Positions 40,956 through 50,133 of a stretch of 64,000 bases of DNA are shown here, in pieces. The position numbers and the translations under genes are program-made. The stretch covers positions 1 through 64,000 of the forward strand of contig NZ_BBZB01000002.1 of NCBI RefSeq assembly GCF_001269985.1. Reading direction: 5' to 3'. The stretch is from Pseudoalteromonas sp. '520P1 No. 423'. Its GTDB lineage: Bacteria; Pseudomonadota; Gammaproteobacteria; Enterobacterales; Alteromonadaceae. How positions within the stretch are numbered: the first letter of the stretch is position 1; each line of letters starts with the position of its first letter. The notes under the pieces are model-generated. The model saw nothing but the letters and a program-made list of their open reading frames with translations, ran no database searches and had not been told where the DNA came from.

Positions 40956-41606
40956 ATGAGCTTATTTGAATATTTATCTTCACATTTTTACGATCAAAAC
41001 CAGATTTTAGAGTCGTGCTCTATTGATATTGAGCAATTAACTAGACTCCAAGAACTGGGTATATTCCCCAAACCAGCGTATCGATTAAATAGTCAAATCG
41101 AATGTAGCTCTTATTATGGTTTACATGAATGTAAAGAGTATTGGGATTTTTACGCTAGAGGCTGTGATAAATGGGCTAAATTAATTAATAGTATTGAGGA
41201 TTGCACGCCATCACAAGCATTTGAGTTATTTCTCAATAAGTATTGTACGCATTTATCTTATTTACAAAATCTAGGCTTTTATTGTGAAGATGAAACCTTT
41301 ACTGATCAGCTACAAGAACATGTTCAGAGTCAATGGCAGCATTTTATCAATGGTAAGTTTAGTTTAACGACACAAAACGGTTTTATAGAAGAAATTGTTG
41401 AAGCGGAGGTTGGTATGATGGTTATTATGAATATAACACATTGCCATAGTGTTGATGAACTCACTGATGAAAATAAAAATGAGATCAGACAAGCAATAAA
41501 GTATTTAAATAAATCATTGAGTAATTTTGCGCCACATGAACGAGCGCAAAGTTATCGAGCAAGGTTTATAGATAAAACTATTGCTCAGTACGATTTATCT
41601 AATTAA
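40956..41606 (+). CDS. Hypothetical protein, possibly DUF6058-like
   Basis: A soluble 216-residue protein that starts MSLFEYLSSHFYDQNQILES. It has seven cysteines and many aromatic residues and appears mostly helical. An N-terminal segment (IDIEQLTRLQELGIFPKPAY) resembles a MerR-like helix-turn-helix entry, a feature of DUF6058 proteins, which is my best guess. No signal peptide or membrane segment. It is preceded by GTGGTAACCTAATG and ends five bases before a convergent small gene. Function unknown. Confidence 0.7.
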   Translation: MSLFEYLSSHFYDQNQILESCSIDIEQLTRLQELGIFPKPAYRLNSQIECSSYYGLHECKEYWDFYARGCDKWAKLINSIEDCTPSQAFELFLNKYCTHLSYLQNLGFYCEDETFTDQLQEHVQSQWQHFINGKFSLTTQNGFIEEIVEAEVGMMVIMNITHCHSVDELTDENKNEIRQAIKYLNKSLSNFAPHERAQSYRARFIDKTIAQYDLSN

Positions 41607-41610
41607 GGCG

Positions 41611-41865
41611 TTAATGGCCTTGTTCGTAGCGACCTCGAGCAATTTCAAAGGCTTTTAAAATTTGGCGGTCAACATCAGAGAGGCCGTCTAACCAAGTATC
41701 AGCAATATCATCATCATCGTTTTCACTGATAGATTGATATTGAGCAAGTAATGAGATCACTTGGGTTAAATTTAAATTTTGTTTTTCTAATTCTTCAAAA
41801 ATATCAAGTTTAACATCATGAGACTCAATGGCTGTTAAACATTCACGGCTTAATTCTGTATTCAT
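41611..41865 (-). CDS. Small acidic hypothetical protein
   Basis: An 84-residue, helical and strongly acidic protein (SENDDDDIADTWLDGLSDVD). No signal peptide, membrane segment or known motif. It converges with the gene at 40956 at a distance of four bases. The start MNTELSRECLTAI follows an A+T-rich leader (TGAGCAG seven bases upstream). I recognise no family. Confidence 0.65.
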   Translation of the reverse strand: MNTELSRECLTAIESHDVKLDIFEELEKQNLNLTQVISLLAQYQSISENDDDDIADTWLDGLSDVDRQILKAFEIARGRYEQGH

Positions 41866-42014
41866 ATCTGCTCACCTATAACAAACCTTCTACTATTTGT
41901 TATACCAGTGTTTTATGAATATTCCAGTATATTTATCAATATTATGTTTGTTTGCTGATAAAGTGAGCGTAGTGATTAATTTGTATCATATTTTGATGAT
42001 TTAAAACTAAATTT

Positions 42015-42410
42015 CTAACCAAAAATCAATTTCCAAACACTCGGTGGCTTATGGTGCTCATGATATTCTTTTCTTAAGTTATCCACCTTCATTAGTGTTT
42101 CTTTTGCTTGCTTAAACTTCCCATCAAAATTTAGCTTTTGAGATAATTCTATTTGTTTAATTACTTTGTTTAAACCTTCTATAGAAATGGATTTTTTACC
42201 ATCTGGAAATTTAGCGGTTTTACTTAATTTAACAAGCTTAGTCAGTTTTAATAATTGTTCAGTTAATACCTCTTGATTTGGGGCTTTAACTGCTTTTTTA
42301 AATTGTAATCCCATATTTTTCATATTTGCTTCGAGATCAAATGGTTTTACCTCAGGTTTTGCCAATACAAGAGTGCTAAATAAACAGAGAAGTAAAAATA
42401 TGGTTTTCAT
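42015..42410 (-). CDS. Cytochrome b562 family protein
   Basis: Periplasmic four-helix-bundle haem protein. The start at 42410 (MKTIFLLLCLFSTLVLAKPE) gives a signal peptide with cleavage after LVLA; the in-frame ATG at 42461 would place it internally. In cytochrome b562 the haem ligands are a Met in helix one and a His near the C-terminus. Here the candidates are Met in LEANMKNMGLQFKKAVKA and His in LRKEYHEHHKPP. The 131-residue length fits the family. Its stop codon lies inside an orphan replication-iteron-like sequence. Haem binding is inferred. Confidence 0.8.
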   Translation of the reverse strand: MKTIFLLLCLFSTLVLAKPEVKPFDLEANMKNMGLQFKKAVKAPNQEVLTEQLLKLTKLVKLSKTAKFPDGKKSISIEGLNKVIKQIELSQKLNFDGKFKQAKETLMKVDNLRKEYHEHHKPPSVWKLIFG

Positions 42411-42515
42411 TTGATAGCCTAAAGTGTGATTTCTCCGAGAGTATAACATTTGGGCATACATTTTGAATGACTATTTTGTAAGGGGCTTTACAGAAAGTAA
42501 AAAAACTAATTACTA

Positions 42516-43901
42516 TTATTTTGTGGTGATCCCTTCAATATTTATAATACCAGAACGATTTAAAGTTACTTTATACCTTTGTAACTCTTGCTTATTGTCT
42601 TTATTAGTTTGCACCATAACTAAATTAATTTGATATCTACGTTCAACGGCTTGCTTGCTGATCTTGTTACCTTCAAAGTTATATAATTTACCATCTCCTT
42701 TTTTTAAATATCTTACAAATGGCGCTAAGCTAAATAATATTTGCTCTTGGATCTCGTCATAACCGGGCATAAAGTCTTTTACAAGTACTTTGGTATCGCT
42801 TCTGAAGTGCAACAATTGAGCATCTTGTTTGTTTTGTTGTCGACGGCTTTGAAAAAGTTTATTTACTTGTTCCGGTAAATCTGTTTTTGAAATATATTCT
42901 AACCAAATGGTTTGCACGGCAATTTTGGTTTTTGTTGCACTATTAGTGAAGATATTCTGCCATTTGGGTCTGCCTTTTTTCAAATAATTCCAAATGAGTG
43001 TTGTGATATCATCTTTAAATATTTCACGTAAGCCATAAATAAACCCAAGAAAAGAGACTAATAACAATGTGATTTCAGTAAATGTTGTACGGGCACGTAA
43101 AATCAACATCATCACAAAAGCCATAATAACAGCTGTTACTAAGCCGCGAACAACTTTTTTATAGTTAATGTTTAATTTTCTATTTTCTTTTTTAAATACA
43201 ACGCCATATTCAATTAATCTTTGCAATAAACGCATTTTATTGGAGATCCGGTTGGGATCATCAATTGTTGTTGCCGAATTATATTGATTGGTGGTGCGAT
43301 ATTCATTTTCGTTTCGACACACTTCAAATAGCTTTTCTCTGATTTCTGCATGTTCACTGCTTTTTGGACCATTGCTGAGTAATTTTAAAAATGATTGCTC
43401 AACATTCCAACTTAAGTAGTTATCTGCATTTTCAAAAAATGAACTTAGCTTTTTATCTGGCGGAGTATAGCGACGTAGTTTCTTAAGTAATGAAGTAATT
43501 TGCTCTACAATTTCATCGACTTTAGGATAAAACTCATCAGCATCTTTTATTAATAAAGTTTGCTTAATATCTGTTTTTAAAGCAATTCTGATTTGATATG
43601 AAAATAAATTTAGGTTTACACGATAATCTGTTTGCTCACCTTTTTGTTTTGCAATAAAACGGCTTCGTACTAAGGGTAAATGTAGTTGGTCCGAATAATA
43701 AGCGCTTCGGGTATTGATACTGCTATGAAAAAAGTTTTCTTCGGATAAAGTATATGGATTGATCCCCATTTCAACTGGAATTGAAAAGTAAAGGTCTAGC
43801 CTTTGATGTGCTTGTGGTAATAATTGATGACTAATAGCAAAAGAAAGATTTTCTTCTTGATTTAATGATGTTTTATTCACTCGTGTATATACCTCAGTCA
43901 A
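42516..43901 (-). CDS. Uncharacterised membrane protein with two helices
   Basis: A 461-residue protein of unknown family. Two adjacent membrane helices (about 254-272 and 276-295: VRGLVTAVIMAFVMMLILRA; ITLLLVSFLGFIYGLREIF) split a 250-residue N-terminal region from a 165-residue C-terminal region. Both ends are soluble and basic, without a signal peptide, so they should face the cytoplasm. The first codon is TTG at 43901, since no ATG is found for the first 45 residues that read as coding; a start at GTG or a later Met is possible. No operon partner overlaps it. Confidence 0.7.
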   Translation of the reverse strand: MTEVYTRVNKTSLNQEENLSFAISHQLLPQAHQRLDLYFSIPVEMGINPYTLSEENFFHSSINTRSAYYSDQLHLPLVRSRFIAKQKGEQTDYRVNLNLFSYQIRIALKTDIKQTLLIKDADEFYPKVDEIVEQITSLLKKLRRYTPPDKKLSSFFENADNYLSWNVEQSFLKLLSNGPKSSEHAEIREKLFEVCRNENEYRTTNQYNSATTIDDPNRISNKMRLLQRLIEYGVVFKKENRKLNINYKKVVRGLVTAVIMAFVMMLILRARTTFTEITLLLVSFLGFIYGLREIFKDDITTLIWNYLKKGRPKWQNIFTNSATKTKIAVQTIWLEYISKTDLPEQVNKLFQSRRQQNKQDAQLLHFRSDTKVLVKDFMPGYDEIQEQILFSLAPFVRYLKKGDGKLYNFEGNKISKQAVERRYQINLVMVQTNKDNKQELQRYKVTLNRSGIINIEGITTK

Positions 43902-43963
43902 AAGACTAATATCTTATGAATTTCAATATTAGTCTAGCTTATCAATGAGTTATTATAAAGTTT

Positions 43964-44863
43964 TTAATTACACTGAATAAAACGTTTTAAATCATTTATT
44001 GCAGGCGCAAACCAATATGAGCCAGTTTTAGCACTAGAAAATTCAATTAATTTATCGTGAATACCATCTTCAGTTAAACCATACATGCTATTTAACTGGC
44101 TGGTAAACCTTTGCATTTCACAAGCAAAAGATAAGAAATACAAACCGTTTTGGCTAGTATTACCAAAAGGCGCACTGCGGCGATACATTTTCATTGCCTG
44201 ACCATCTACTTTCACATCTGTGCGACTAACATGTGAATTTATTGGCATTTCTTCTCCTTCAAGTTCAATTGAGTCTATTTTAGTACGCCCTACTGTTTGT
44301 TCCTGCTCAGGTATTGGCATTTTATTGAACTCAGCTAAGTTATGACACCACTTCTGAGTAAGCATGTAGCTACCGTCAGCATACTTTTCGCCTTGAGGGA
44401 TCAAGGCAACTTGATGTTGCTCTGCAAGTTTTGGATTGGCAGAACCGTCAATAAAGCCAATTAAATCTCTATCGTCGTGATATGTAAAACCGTGTAAATC
44501 AAGCTCAGCTGTGGCGATTGGTTTCATTGCATTATGAATAGACATCATAGCATCAAAGTTTTTTCCGATATTATTACTATGGATCCAAAATAGCACATCT
44601 CTTTGTGTGCCTTCAGCTGTGAAATTTTTAACGCCATTAATGGTTTTAAATTCTTTTAGTTCTAATATGCTTGTTTGTGTTTCAAGCTTATTAAGCAAAG
44701 ATTTACCAAAGGCAATCACCAGATTTACATTGTTTTGGCTATCGAGTGCTTTTGTAAGCTGTTGCTTGATTTCATTTAACGGTAAGTTGTGATCTACTTG
44801 ATATTCAAGAAAATAGAATTGGTTACTTGTTTCTACAAATATGCCAGGTTGAGGAGAAGACAT
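43964..44863 (-). CDS. DyP-type haem peroxidase
   Basis: Dye-decolourising peroxidase of 299 residues. The family motif with the catalytic Asp is seen in DDRDLIGFIDGSANPK (about 146-161), and the proximal histidine is expected in SHVSRTDVK (about 211). RSAPFGNTSQNGLYFLSFAC and the following strand are typical of the B-type (YfeX/TyrA-like) group, usually cytoplasmic; no signal peptide is present. It may act in haem or peroxide metabolism. The gene has its own promoter region and no clear partner. Confidence 0.9.
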   Translation of the reverse strand: MSSPQPGIFVETSNQFYFLEYQVDHNLPLNEIKQQLTKALDSQNNVNLVIAFGKSLLNKLETQTSILELKEFKTINGVKNFTAEGTQRDVLFWIHSNNIGKNFDAMMSIHNAMKPIATAELDLHGFTYHDDRDLIGFIDGSANPKLAEQHQVALIPQGEKYADGSYMLTQKWCHNLAEFNKMPIPEQEQTVGRTKIDSIELEGEEMPINSHVSRTDVKVDGQAMKMYRRSAPFGNTSQNGLYFLSFACEMQRFTSQLNSMYGLTEDGIHDKLIEFSSAKTGSYWFAPAINDLKRFIQCN

Positions 44864-44973
44864 ATAAGGCCCCTGTCAAAAATTAACAAAATAAGATAAC
44901 AGGATATATGATTATTGCTATTAATACAGGGTTGTGCGTTGTAATACACTTAATTTATATACGAGTCGGAAAT

Positions 44974-45002
44974 AAAAAAAGCCTTGTTAATCCATTAACA
45001 AG
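44974..45002 (-). terminator. Second terminator after fadE
   Basis: CTTGTTAAT / ATTAACAAG stem with T7 on the minus strand. It backs up the hairpin at 45040. Confidence 0.8.
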
Positions 45003-45039
45003 ACTCCACGCTAGTTTAATTGTTCATCAATTTAAAATA

Positions 45040-45067
45040 AAAACGTCACTGGGTTAAAGTGACGTTT
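45040..45067. terminator. First terminator after fadE
   Basis: AAAACGTCACT / AGTGACGTTTT stem, 25 bases past the fadE stop. Confidence 0.85.
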
Positions 45068-45091
45068 TGTTACAATGTTGATTAGGGAGGA

Positions 45092-47335
45092 TTATGCAAT
45101 TTTTTTTTCTATTTCATTGGTAACTGCACTTAATAAATTCATATCAAAATCAAACTCGTCTACTCGAATTGCAAGTTCACGTTTAGTATTATAATCAAGT
45201 AGCTTTTTAAGTTCATCGGCTGTAATGACATTTGCAGTAAAAGCATTGCTTAAAGTATCAGGAAATCTCACACCTGATTTAAATACTTTGCCACGTAAAC
45301 CTTTTTTAACTTTAGCTAATAAATCTAAACATTCTAATTTCGCCTTATAAGCATTCTCATTAATTTCATGACCGCTACCAGGTGTAACTTTTACTAAATG
45401 TGTTAGTTGCTTTTTAATTTGTGTATCTAGCTGTGCTTGTTTTGCAAGTTCACGTATTAAATCATCACTAATTTTCGGCATCTTTTCATTGTAAGTTAGT
45501 GTTAATAATTTCATCAAATGTTTAGTGGCTGTTGATGGGAAGTTATCTAAGAATTTAAATAATGCTTGTTCTGCCTGTAATAAAGACCAACGTGTCGCAT
45601 AATGGAAATAAGCTTTTGCTTGCTCTTTATCTTCAGTTGCTACTTTTTGTTCGTAGTATCTAATTGATGCCATAGCTGCATATAAATAGCTCATAACGTC
45701 ACCTAAGCGGGCAGATAACATTTCAGCTTGCTTTAATTTGCCACCAAGTACTAATAATGAAAAATCTGCGTATACGGCAAGTTTAGAAGCGAGTTTGTTT
45801 ATCGCTTTTTCGTAAGGGCGAACTTCAGCTAAACTTGAGTTTGCACTTGCCATAAATGGCATTAAACCTAAACTAAAAGCACGTAAGCTATTAGATACAC
45901 TATAACCGACAGTACTTAATAAGATTTTGTTAAACTTTTTATCTGAACCATTTTCGTCACTATGAATTGTTTCTACCATATTTTGTAAATACGGGTGACA
46001 ACGCATCACACCTTGACCAAATATCATCAAGTTACGTGTTAAAATGTTTGCACCTTCTACTGTAATTCCGATCGGCTGTGCGATATAACCTTGCGCTAAG
46101 GTATTTTGTGGACCACATTGAATTGCTTTACCTGCTTGAATATCCATAGCTGAGTTTAATACATCACGACCAATTTCTGTCATATGGTATTTTGCAATTG
46201 CAGTAACGATTGATGGTTTTAAACCTAAACCAAGTCCTTCCGTCGTTAGTACACGCATAGACTCTTGTAAAAATGCTTTACCTGCAATATCAGCGAGTTT
46301 TTCTTGGATACCTTCAAACTGACCAATTGATAAGCCAAATTGCTCACGTACAGCACAGTATTCTGCTGCACTTTTAAAAGACACTTGAGCGGTAGATACA
46401 CCCATGGCAGGTAAAGAAATACCACGACCAGCACCTAAACAACTTACAAGCATTTTCCATCCATTACCGATGTTCTTTTGACCACCAATAATAAATTCCA
46501 TTGGGATAAATACTTTATCACCACGAGTAGTACCATTATAGAAGTTCACGCCCATAGGTTTATGGCGGTTACCAAGTTGTACACCTTTGTGATCATGTGG
46601 GATCAAGGCACAAGTAATACCTAGATTTTGATCGGCACTTAATAGTTTTTGTGGATCCTTTACTTTAAACGCCAGTCCTAGCACAGTCGCGATTGGGGCT
46701 AATGTTATATAACGTTTATCCCATGTCACCTCTAAACCAAGTACTTGTTCGCCTTGGTATTCACCCATAGTAACAATACCTTCATCAGGGATACCACCGG
46801 CATCAGAGCCCGCTTCTGGGCTTGTAAGGGCAAAACAAGGAATATCGGTGCCATCAGCCAAACGAGGCAACCAAAATGCACGTTGTTCATCAGTTCCGTA
46901 GTGCATTAACAATTCACCTGGACCTAGTGAATTAGGAACCATCACTGTTACAGCAACACCTGAACTTTTAGTCGAAATAGTGCCTACAATTGTTGAATTT
47001 GCATAAGGGCTAAATTCACGACCACCATATGCTTTAGGAATAATAAGAGAAAAGAAGCGCTCTTTTTTAAGAAAGTTTAATATTTTATCTGGTAGATGAA
47101 TGCTGTTTTGGATTTCAAAATCATCAATCATTTCGATTAATTCTGCAACTGGGCCATCTAAAAAAGCTTGTTCCTCTGCAGTTAGTTTAGCAACAGGAAT
47201 AGATCTTAGAGCATTAAAGTCTGGCTTACCCTGGTAAATTCCAGTTTCTAACCATACATCACCAGCATCTAATGCTTCTTGCTCTGTTGTTGAAATTGTA
47301 GGTAATACTTTTCTTAAAGTTGTTCTAAGGCTCAT
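45092..47335 (-). CDS. fadE: Acyl-CoA dehydrogenase, FadE type
   Basis: FAD enzyme for the first step of fatty-acid beta-oxidation. The chain has 747 residues; it lacks the N-terminal membrane region of E. coli FadE (814 residues). Central motifs are FFSLIIPKAYGGREFSPYAN, the substrate loop CFALTSPEAGSDAGGIPDEG, GRGISLPAMGV and AEYCAVREQFGLSIGQFEGI. The last 250 residues are the DUF1974 domain found in FadE. Two tandem terminators follow. Regulation by FadR or PsrA is likely in this group, but no operator was identified. Confidence 0.92.
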   Translation of the reverse strand: MSLRTTLRKVLPTISTTEQEALDAGDVWLETGIYQGKPDFNALRSIPVAKLTAEEQAFLDGPVAELIEMIDDFEIQNSIHLPDKILNFLKKERFFSLIIPKAYGGREFSPYANSTIVGTISTKSSGVAVTVMVPNSLGPGELLMHYGTDEQRAFWLPRLADGTDIPCFALTSPEAGSDAGGIPDEGIVTMGEYQGEQVLGLEVTWDKRYITLAPIATVLGLAFKVKDPQKLLSADQNLGITCALIPHDHKGVQLGNRHKPMGVNFYNGTTRGDKVFIPMEFIIGGQKNIGNGWKMLVSCLGAGRGISLPAMGVSTAQVSFKSAAEYCAVREQFGLSIGQFEGIQEKLADIAGKAFLQESMRVLTTEGLGLGLKPSIVTAIAKYHMTEIGRDVLNSAMDIQAGKAIQCGPQNTLAQGYIAQPIGITVEGANILTRNLMIFGQGVMRCHPYLQNMVETIHSDENGSDKKFNKILLSTVGYSVSNSLRAFSLGLMPFMASANSSLAEVRPYEKAINKLASKLAVYADFSLLVLGGKLKQAEMLSARLGDVMSYLYAAMASIRYYEQKVATEDKEQAKAYFHYATRWSLLQAEQALFKFLDNFPSTATKHLMKLLTLTYNEKMPKISDDLIRELAKQAQLDTQIKKQLTHLVKVTPGSGHEINENAYKAKLECLDLLAKVKKGLRGKVFKSGVRFPDTLSNAFTANVITADELKKLLDYNTKRELAIRVDEFDFDMNLLSAVTNEIEKKIA

Positions 47336-47774
47336 AATTGACTCATCTGACCAGTGTAATTATCTATATTACGTCACAAAAACGCGCTTAGATCAAATAC
47401 TCTATTCGTTTTTTTAACAAAAATTTATCATTTTAAAATTTACTTTATAAATTAATACTAAAATTCAATGGTTTAGAGTATTTAATTTAATTCGACTTAA
47501 AGCTAAAAAAAATTTAACGACTAATTAAAAGTACAAGATAAACAATAAAATTTGGTAACTACTTATTTTTTAGTAAAAAAGGTGACTTTATATATTCATT
47601 TAAATGACTTTTTATTGTCATGCCAATGTCATTTAAATCTTTAAGAATAGCGACGAATTTTCGTAATAGTTTCATCGTTAAACAGTTTTAGCGCTTTCTT
47701 TTAAGAGTATTTATGTGGCCAGAACCTTTCAACTTTGAAGCATTTTCTAATGAATGAATATTTTGGGATTTAAA
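47336..47774. other. Divergent regulatory region with Pho box
   Basis: About 440 bases between fadE and the TonB receptor. It holds the Pho-box-like pair at 47615 and otherwise A+T-rich sequence. Confidence 0.5.
47615..47632 (+). promoter_or_regulatory. Candidate Pho box (PhoB site)
   Basis: Two direct 7-mers, TTGTCAT and ATGTCAT, are separated by four bases (GCCA). This matches the Pho-box design (CTGTCAT repeated every 11 bp) with one mismatch per half. It lies 160 bp before the TonB receptor start. Confidence 0.65.
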
Positions 47775-50078
47775 ATGGTTAAGTTTAAAGCATCAAACCT
47801 TGTGGCGACATCGGTTGCATTAGCTTTATGTGGTCCAACTTGGGCGCAAGAAGTAATAACAAAAGATGAAAAAGTGATAGAGCAAATTTCGGTAATAGGT
47901 AAACGCGTTTCACATGCAAATAATGTGGTTACTTTAGATGCAATTGAACGACAAGCGCCTAACAATAGCGTGCTAGCTGCAATAAAAAGCATACCAGGTG
48001 TGATCATAAGCGAAGGTGATTCATTTGGCGGCGATGATTGGTCAACAACGATCAGTATGCGTGGTTTTTCAACTAACTTGAATGAACAGCAACTAGGTAT
48101 GACTGTAGATGCCGTGCCTAATGGTGGTTCTAGTTATGGAGGCGGTGCTAAAGCTAATCGTTATGTTGATAGTGAAAATCTAGCTACGGTTGAAGTTGCA
48201 CAAGGGACATCTGATATTTCATCTGCATCGTTAGAAGCTTTAGGTGGTAACTTAAATTTCTTAACAAAGAAACTCAGTGATAGACAAATGACAACTTTTG
48301 CATATACCAATGCAGATCATGATGCCACGCGATATTTTGTTCGCCATGAAACAGGCGAAATAGCTTCTGATACTTATGCAATGTTAAGTTACTCGCAAAC
48401 AAGCAATAAACGTTGGATTGATGAAGGCTCTAATGCTGGGGCTGAACGCCAACACTTTGAAGCGAAAGTAGAGTCTACTATTGGCTATTTATCTGTGGCA
48501 GCACGTTTATCTTATGATGATGTTGAAGAAGATAACTACAATGGTGTGTCAATTGCCCAGTTTAATGAAAACCCTGATTCAGATAGATTAACAGGTGATT
48601 GGACTGGCACGCCATACTATGATCAAAACTTTGCAGAAGGTTGGTCTACATTAAGAGAAAATACGCTAGCTTACGTGAAACTTGATTATGTTATTTCTGA
48701 TACCTCTGATATTCAATTTACACCTTACTACCATGAAAACTCAGGCCGTGGTGATTGGATGCCTCCGTATATTAATGCAGCAACTGATGCACAAGGCAAT
48801 ATTGTAGATAAAGACGAGTCAGGGGGTAGCACAACAAAATATGGTTTTACTGATTTAGCTGGAAACCCATTACAACCTGATGAAAATTGTACTTCTCAAT
48901 TTGGAGGTGATTCATTACTTCATCCTGATTGTTATCAAAATGATGCGATAGCAGTTATGTCTTATCGCCATACTCATTACAAAAAGAATAGATACGGCTT
49001 TACGAGCAATTATAATTTACAAGTTGATCAACATGAGATCAAAACGGGGTTATGGTTTGAAAATTCTGATCGTGATGAAATTAGAGATTGGCATCACATG
49101 TTAGATGCAAGCCAAGGCCCATCATATAACAATACACCGTACCGAGTTCAATATGATAGAAGTTATACGACTAATACAGTGAGATTATATCTTCAAGATA
49201 ATATCGATTTTGGTAATTTAAGTGTTAATGCGGGTGTTCAGCAATACTTTGTAGATATTGACCGTGTTGATAATTTTATTAAACAAGAAACGGGCAGTAT
49301 AAATAGTGATTCAGATTTATTAGCGAGTATTGGTACGGTTTACGATTTCAATGATTCATTAGCTTTATTTGCTGGATTTAGTCAAAACTTCTCGGCAATC
49401 AAAGATGAGATTTTAGAGTCTGGATTGGCTGATTTAACTCAAATCGAGCCTGAAACAGCTGATAATATAGATTTAGGGTTACGTTACCAAACACAAGACT
49501 TAAACTTATCACTGACTGCCTACACAATTGATTTTGATAATCGTATTACTTTTATTTCTGCTAATACACCGGGGGCACCTGATTATGATGGTGAAAATGG
49601 CACTTATCGAAATGACGGTGGCATTGAATCACAAGGGGTTGAATTAAGCGCAACTTATCATCTGTCATCAAACTGGTCTGTACTAGGATCTTATACAAAT
49701 AACCGCTCGGAATATGCAAGCACCGAAATATCAGAAGCTGATGGTACAGCAGGTAATAAAGTTGCGGGTGCGGCTGAGGATGTTTTGGCACTGTCAGCGA
49801 ATTACTTTAACGGAGATCTCCGTTTTGGTACCAGCATGAAATATACTTCTGATAGATTCGGTAATAAAGAAAATACAGATGTTTTAAACAATGCGACGAT
49901 TGTTGATTTTAATATAGGATATGCAATTCCTTTGAGTGTCGGTAACCTCAGTGAAATGGATGTATCATTTGTTGTTAATAATGTATTTGATAAAGATTAC
50001 TTAGCGGGTGGTATTGAAGGTTCATATTTCATTGGTGCTCCACGTACAGCAAGCTTAACATTCACAGCTAACTTCTAG
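47775..50078 (+). CDS. TonB-dependent outer-membrane receptor, phosphate-linked
   Basis: Outer-membrane transporter of 767 residues. The signal peptide is MVKFKASNLVATSVALALCG, ending TWAQ. The plug domain runs to about residue 180 (IEQISVIGKRVSHANN; KSIPGVIISEGDSFGGDDWS) and the beta-barrel ends in the terminal-Phe strand ASLTFTANF. ATG 47775 is chosen because GGGA lies seven bases before; an in-frame ATG at 47754 would add MNILGFK. It is first in a cluster with two phosphatases and is preceded by a Pho box, so the ligand is probably a phosphate ester or a phosphorus-containing organic compound. The exact ligand is unknown. Confidence 0.88.
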   Translation: MVKFKASNLVATSVALALCGPTWAQEVITKDEKVIEQISVIGKRVSHANNVVTLDAIERQAPNNSVLAAIKSIPGVIISEGDSFGGDDWSTTISMRGFSTNLNEQQLGMTVDAVPNGGSSYGGGAKANRYVDSENLATVEVAQGTSDISSASLEALGGNLNFLTKKLSDRQMTTFAYTNADHDATRYFVRHETGEIASDTYAMLSYSQTSNKRWIDEGSNAGAERQHFEAKVESTIGYLSVAARLSYDDVEEDNYNGVSIAQFNENPDSDRLTGDWTGTPYYDQNFAEGWSTLRENTLAYVKLDYVISDTSDIQFTPYYHENSGRGDWMPPYINAATDAQGNIVDKDESGGSTTKYGFTDLAGNPLQPDENCTSQFGGDSLLHPDCYQNDAIAVMSYRHTHYKKNRYGFTSNYNLQVDQHEIKTGLWFENSDRDEIRDWHHMLDASQGPSYNNTPYRVQYDRSYTTNTVRLYLQDNIDFGNLSVNAGVQQYFVDIDRVDNFIKQETGSINSDSDLLASIGTVYDFNDSLALFAGFSQNFSAIKDEILESGLADLTQIEPETADNIDLGLRYQTQDLNLSLTAYTIDFDNRITFISANTPGAPDYDGENGTYRNDGGIESQGVELSATYHLSSNWSVLGSYTNNRSEYASTEISEADGTAGNKVAGAAEDVLALSANYFNGDLRFGTSMKYTSDRFGNKENTDVLNNATIVDFNIGYAIPLSVGNLSEMDVSFVVNNVFDKDYLAGGIEGSYFIGAPRTASLTFTANF

Positions 50079-50094
50079 TTTATTATATAAAATA

Positions 50095-50125
50095 AAAGAG
50101 CAGGCTTATCACCTGCTCTTTTTTT
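50095..50125 (+). terminator. Terminator after the TonB receptor
   Basis: AAAGAGCAGG / CCTGCTCTTT stem with seven-base loop and T7. It may only attenuate, because the phosphatase genes follow. Confidence 0.85.
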
Positions 50126-50133
50126 AAGGTTTT

